Shown here one piece after another: positions 6,321-7,380 of a stretch of DNA of 7,380 bases; within the stretch, counting starts at the first letter, position 1; every line of letters begins with the position of its first letter. The stretch comes from an uncultured Litoreibacter sp. Lineage in GTDB: Bacteria > Pseudomonadota > Alphaproteobacteria > Rhodobacterales > Rhodobacteraceae. Under the pieces are notes generated by a model, which searched no databases, was not told where the DNA came from, and worked only from the letters and a program-made list of their open reading frames with translations. The stretch lies in the NCBI GenBank assembly GCA_937928335.1, contig CALFWN010000273.1, forward strand, positions 1-7,380. Direction: 5' to 3'. A program made the position numbers and the translations under genes.

Positions 6321-7120
6321 TTGCAACCTGTAAGCTCAACGGCGGATGTGGTGGTCAGCACCGTCATTCGCAGGTCTTCAAGGTCGATCTGGGCGTCTTG
6401 CTTGAAATTGACCATCTGCACCGTGGAGACGATCCAGTTTTCGTCGCGGTCAAAATCGGGCTCGCTGATCCAGACGTCTTGTCCGGGAAGCTCGACCACC
6501 GCGGTTTCGCTTAGCCCGTCAAGCTCTGGCAACATTGTTGCGACATCAAGCCGGTAGCCATCTTCCGTGGGGTAGAGCGTGCAGTCCAGCGCGGCTTCCG
6601 CAATCTCAGGAAGCTCATCAAGCGCCGAGTTGATCATCGCCACATCCGCTGCGCCTTCGCTGGGAAGACGCTGGTCGAGCGCCACGCTCACGGGAATGCA
6701 GATATCCTTGCAGACCCCGAGGGTCAGTGTCAGCTGCGCGTCGATATCGCCGGCCTGTTCAGAGTTGATATGGACGGGGAGCACGACAGTTTCATCATAG
6801 CCCACCGACCGCATTCCACTTTCGCGGAAAATGCCGGGGCGGGGCCAGTGAATCTCAGCGTTTTTGAGGTTGCGGGACCCCTCCCAAGACATTCTTGTCG
6901 GGACGCCACCGTCGCCGGGCGCACGCCAATAGGTTTTCCAACCGGGCGCGAGCTTGATCTCGATACCTGTGTAATGCGACCCGTCAGCCTGCCGCCAGCC
7001 TTCCAGAAGATTGACTTGAACAATGCTGTCAGTTGTTTCAACCACTTGCGCTGACGCAGAGGCGGCGGGGAACAGCGACATGGCAAGGGTCGCGGCGAGG
7101 AGACAGGAAGATGTTTTCAT
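6317..7120 (-). CDS. Secreted stand-alone DsbD N-terminal-domain-like protein (thiol-disulfide carrier)
   Basis: This 267-residue periplasmic protein resembles the N-terminal (alpha) domain of DsbD/ScsB, the immunoglobulin-like module that passes electrons to periplasmic thiol-disulfide proteins. A signal peptide is visible: MK, a hydrophobic core, then SASA before Q25, a good signal-peptidase I site. The family motif GWKTYWRAPGDGGVPT spans 60-75, and the redox pair is C137 and C141 in GVCKDICIP. E. coli DsbD spaces its pair more widely. Two further cysteines, C180 and C266, could form a second disulfide. The DsbD transmembrane and thioredoxin domains are missing, so a membrane electron donor such as CcdA or a separate DsbD must be encoded elsewhere if it acts as a reductant. 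The ATG at 7120-7118 gives the best signal peptide; a TTG three codons earlier (7129) is possible. No strong Shine-Dalgarno is seen. Exact role and partner are inferred from the family. Confidence 0.85.
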   Translation of the reverse strand: MKTSSCLLAATLAMSLFPAASASAQVVETTDSIVQVNLLEGWRQADGSHYTGIEIKLAPGWKTYWRAPGDGGVPTRMSWEGSRNLKNAEIHWPRPGIFRESGMRSVGYDETVVLPVHINSEQAGDIDAQLTLTLGVCKDICIPVSVALDQRLPSEGAADVAMINSALDELPEIAEAALDCTLYPTEDGYRLDVATMLPELDGLSETAVVELPGQDVWISEPDFDRDENWIVSTVQMVNFKQDAQIDLEDLRMTVLTTTSAVELTGCN

Positions 7121-7254
7121 CAGAGCCAATATAGGGATGCTATGCGCTCACGGGAAATCACGTCTAAGCGAGACTCTGCTATAGATGCACGGTTCCAACA
7201 CCGGGCTGGTGGCATCTGGTTGAACCCGCCCGACCCAGAGGCCAGTTTAGCATC
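7121..7254. promoter_or_regulatory. Divergent intergenic region, presumed promoters for the DsbD-like gene and yqgE
   Basis: These 134 bases lie between two divergent starts and must hold, or lie close to, promoters for both genes. A plus-strand TATAGA at 7180-7185 resembles a -10 box for yqgE but has no good -35 at 17 bases. I see no operator-like repeat of convincing length. Confidence 0.35.
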
Positions 7255-7380
7255 ATGAGCGCAGATGATGATTCCATGAACCTGAACGGACGGCTGCTGA
7301 TTGCGATGCCGTCAATGAACGACATTCGGTTTGAGCAATCGGTGATCTTCATTTGCTCGCATTCCGAAAAAGGCGCGATG
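7255..7380 (+). CDS. YqgE/AlgH family protein (UPF0301), N-terminal part only
   Basis: The first 42 codons are present and the gene continues beyond the window. The sequence [20 protein letters not shown] (10-29), followed by [13 protein letters not shown], is the signature opening of the YqgE/AlgH family (DUF179/UPF0301), small proteins of about 185-200 residues with no settled molecular function. AlgH was named from alginate regulation in Pseudomonas, but that role should not be carried over here. The start at ATG 7255 has an AGAGG (7237-7241) thirteen bases upstream, which is long. A second ATG at 7276 (Met8) would give the shorter N-terminus common in the family and is a real alternative. 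Divergent from the DsbD-like gene. Confidence 0.85.
   Translation, partial: MSADDDSMNLNGRLLIAMPSMNDIRFEQSVIFICSHSEKGAM

Noticed and set aside
7218..7226. Near-palindrome GGTTGAACC upstream of yqgE as an operator
   Set aside because: Only four base pairs per arm. Such motifs are expected by chance and no second copy supports regulator binding.
1..7380. CRISPR array, transposon ends, tRNA or phage signals
   Set aside because: No direct repeats with regular spacing, no transposase-like protein, no tRNA-like cloverleaf sequence and no phage gene were seen on either strand.

Overview
The window is GC-rich chromosomal DNA with densely packed genes. The protein flavours and the gene order (family-4-like uracil-DNA glycosylase, moaB, RND adaptor, RND permease, DsbD-alpha-like protein, YqgE) suggest an alphaproteobacterium of the Rhodobacterales/Roseobacter type. 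That taxonomic call rests on remembered similarity and was not tested by a search. No mobile element, CRISPR array, tRNA or rRNA is visible, and I see no convincing undescribed multi-gene system.

Layout. Bases 1-119 hold no confidently assignable gene. From about 120 to 1378 two plus-strand genes form a translationally coupled pair: a DNA-repair glycosylase whose stop overlaps the start of moaB (ATGA, 848-851). A 90-base gap follows. It carries an inverted repeat with a T-rich tail (1398-1440) and probably separates this pair from the next unit. From 1469 to 6320 lies a two-gene efflux operon: a membrane-anchored periplasmic adaptor, then four bases later a large RND permease, each with its own Shine-Dalgarno sequence. 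No outer-membrane channel gene is present here. The permease meets a minus-strand gene tail to tail, and the two stop codons are interleaved in one TTAA (6317-6320). That minus-strand gene (6317-7120) encodes a secreted stand-alone homologue of the DsbD N-terminal domain with a CxxxC pair. After a 134-base divergent intergenic region, the first 42 codons of a plus-strand YqgE/AlgH gene run off the window end.

How the parts work. The glycosylase and MoaB serve unrelated housekeeping tasks (uracil removal; molybdenum-cofactor synthesis). The adaptor and permease together should form a proton-driven envelope pump. The DsbD-like protein should carry reducing equivalents in the periplasm, but its membrane electron donor is not encoded in the window.

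Most worth a second look: the glycosylase has lost three of the four expected Fe-S cysteines; its homology-supported N-terminus seems to begin at an ATA codon; the permease has about 80 extra C-terminal residues with two additional predicted membrane helices and lacks the usual TM10 lysine; and the convergent genes share overlapping stop codons.
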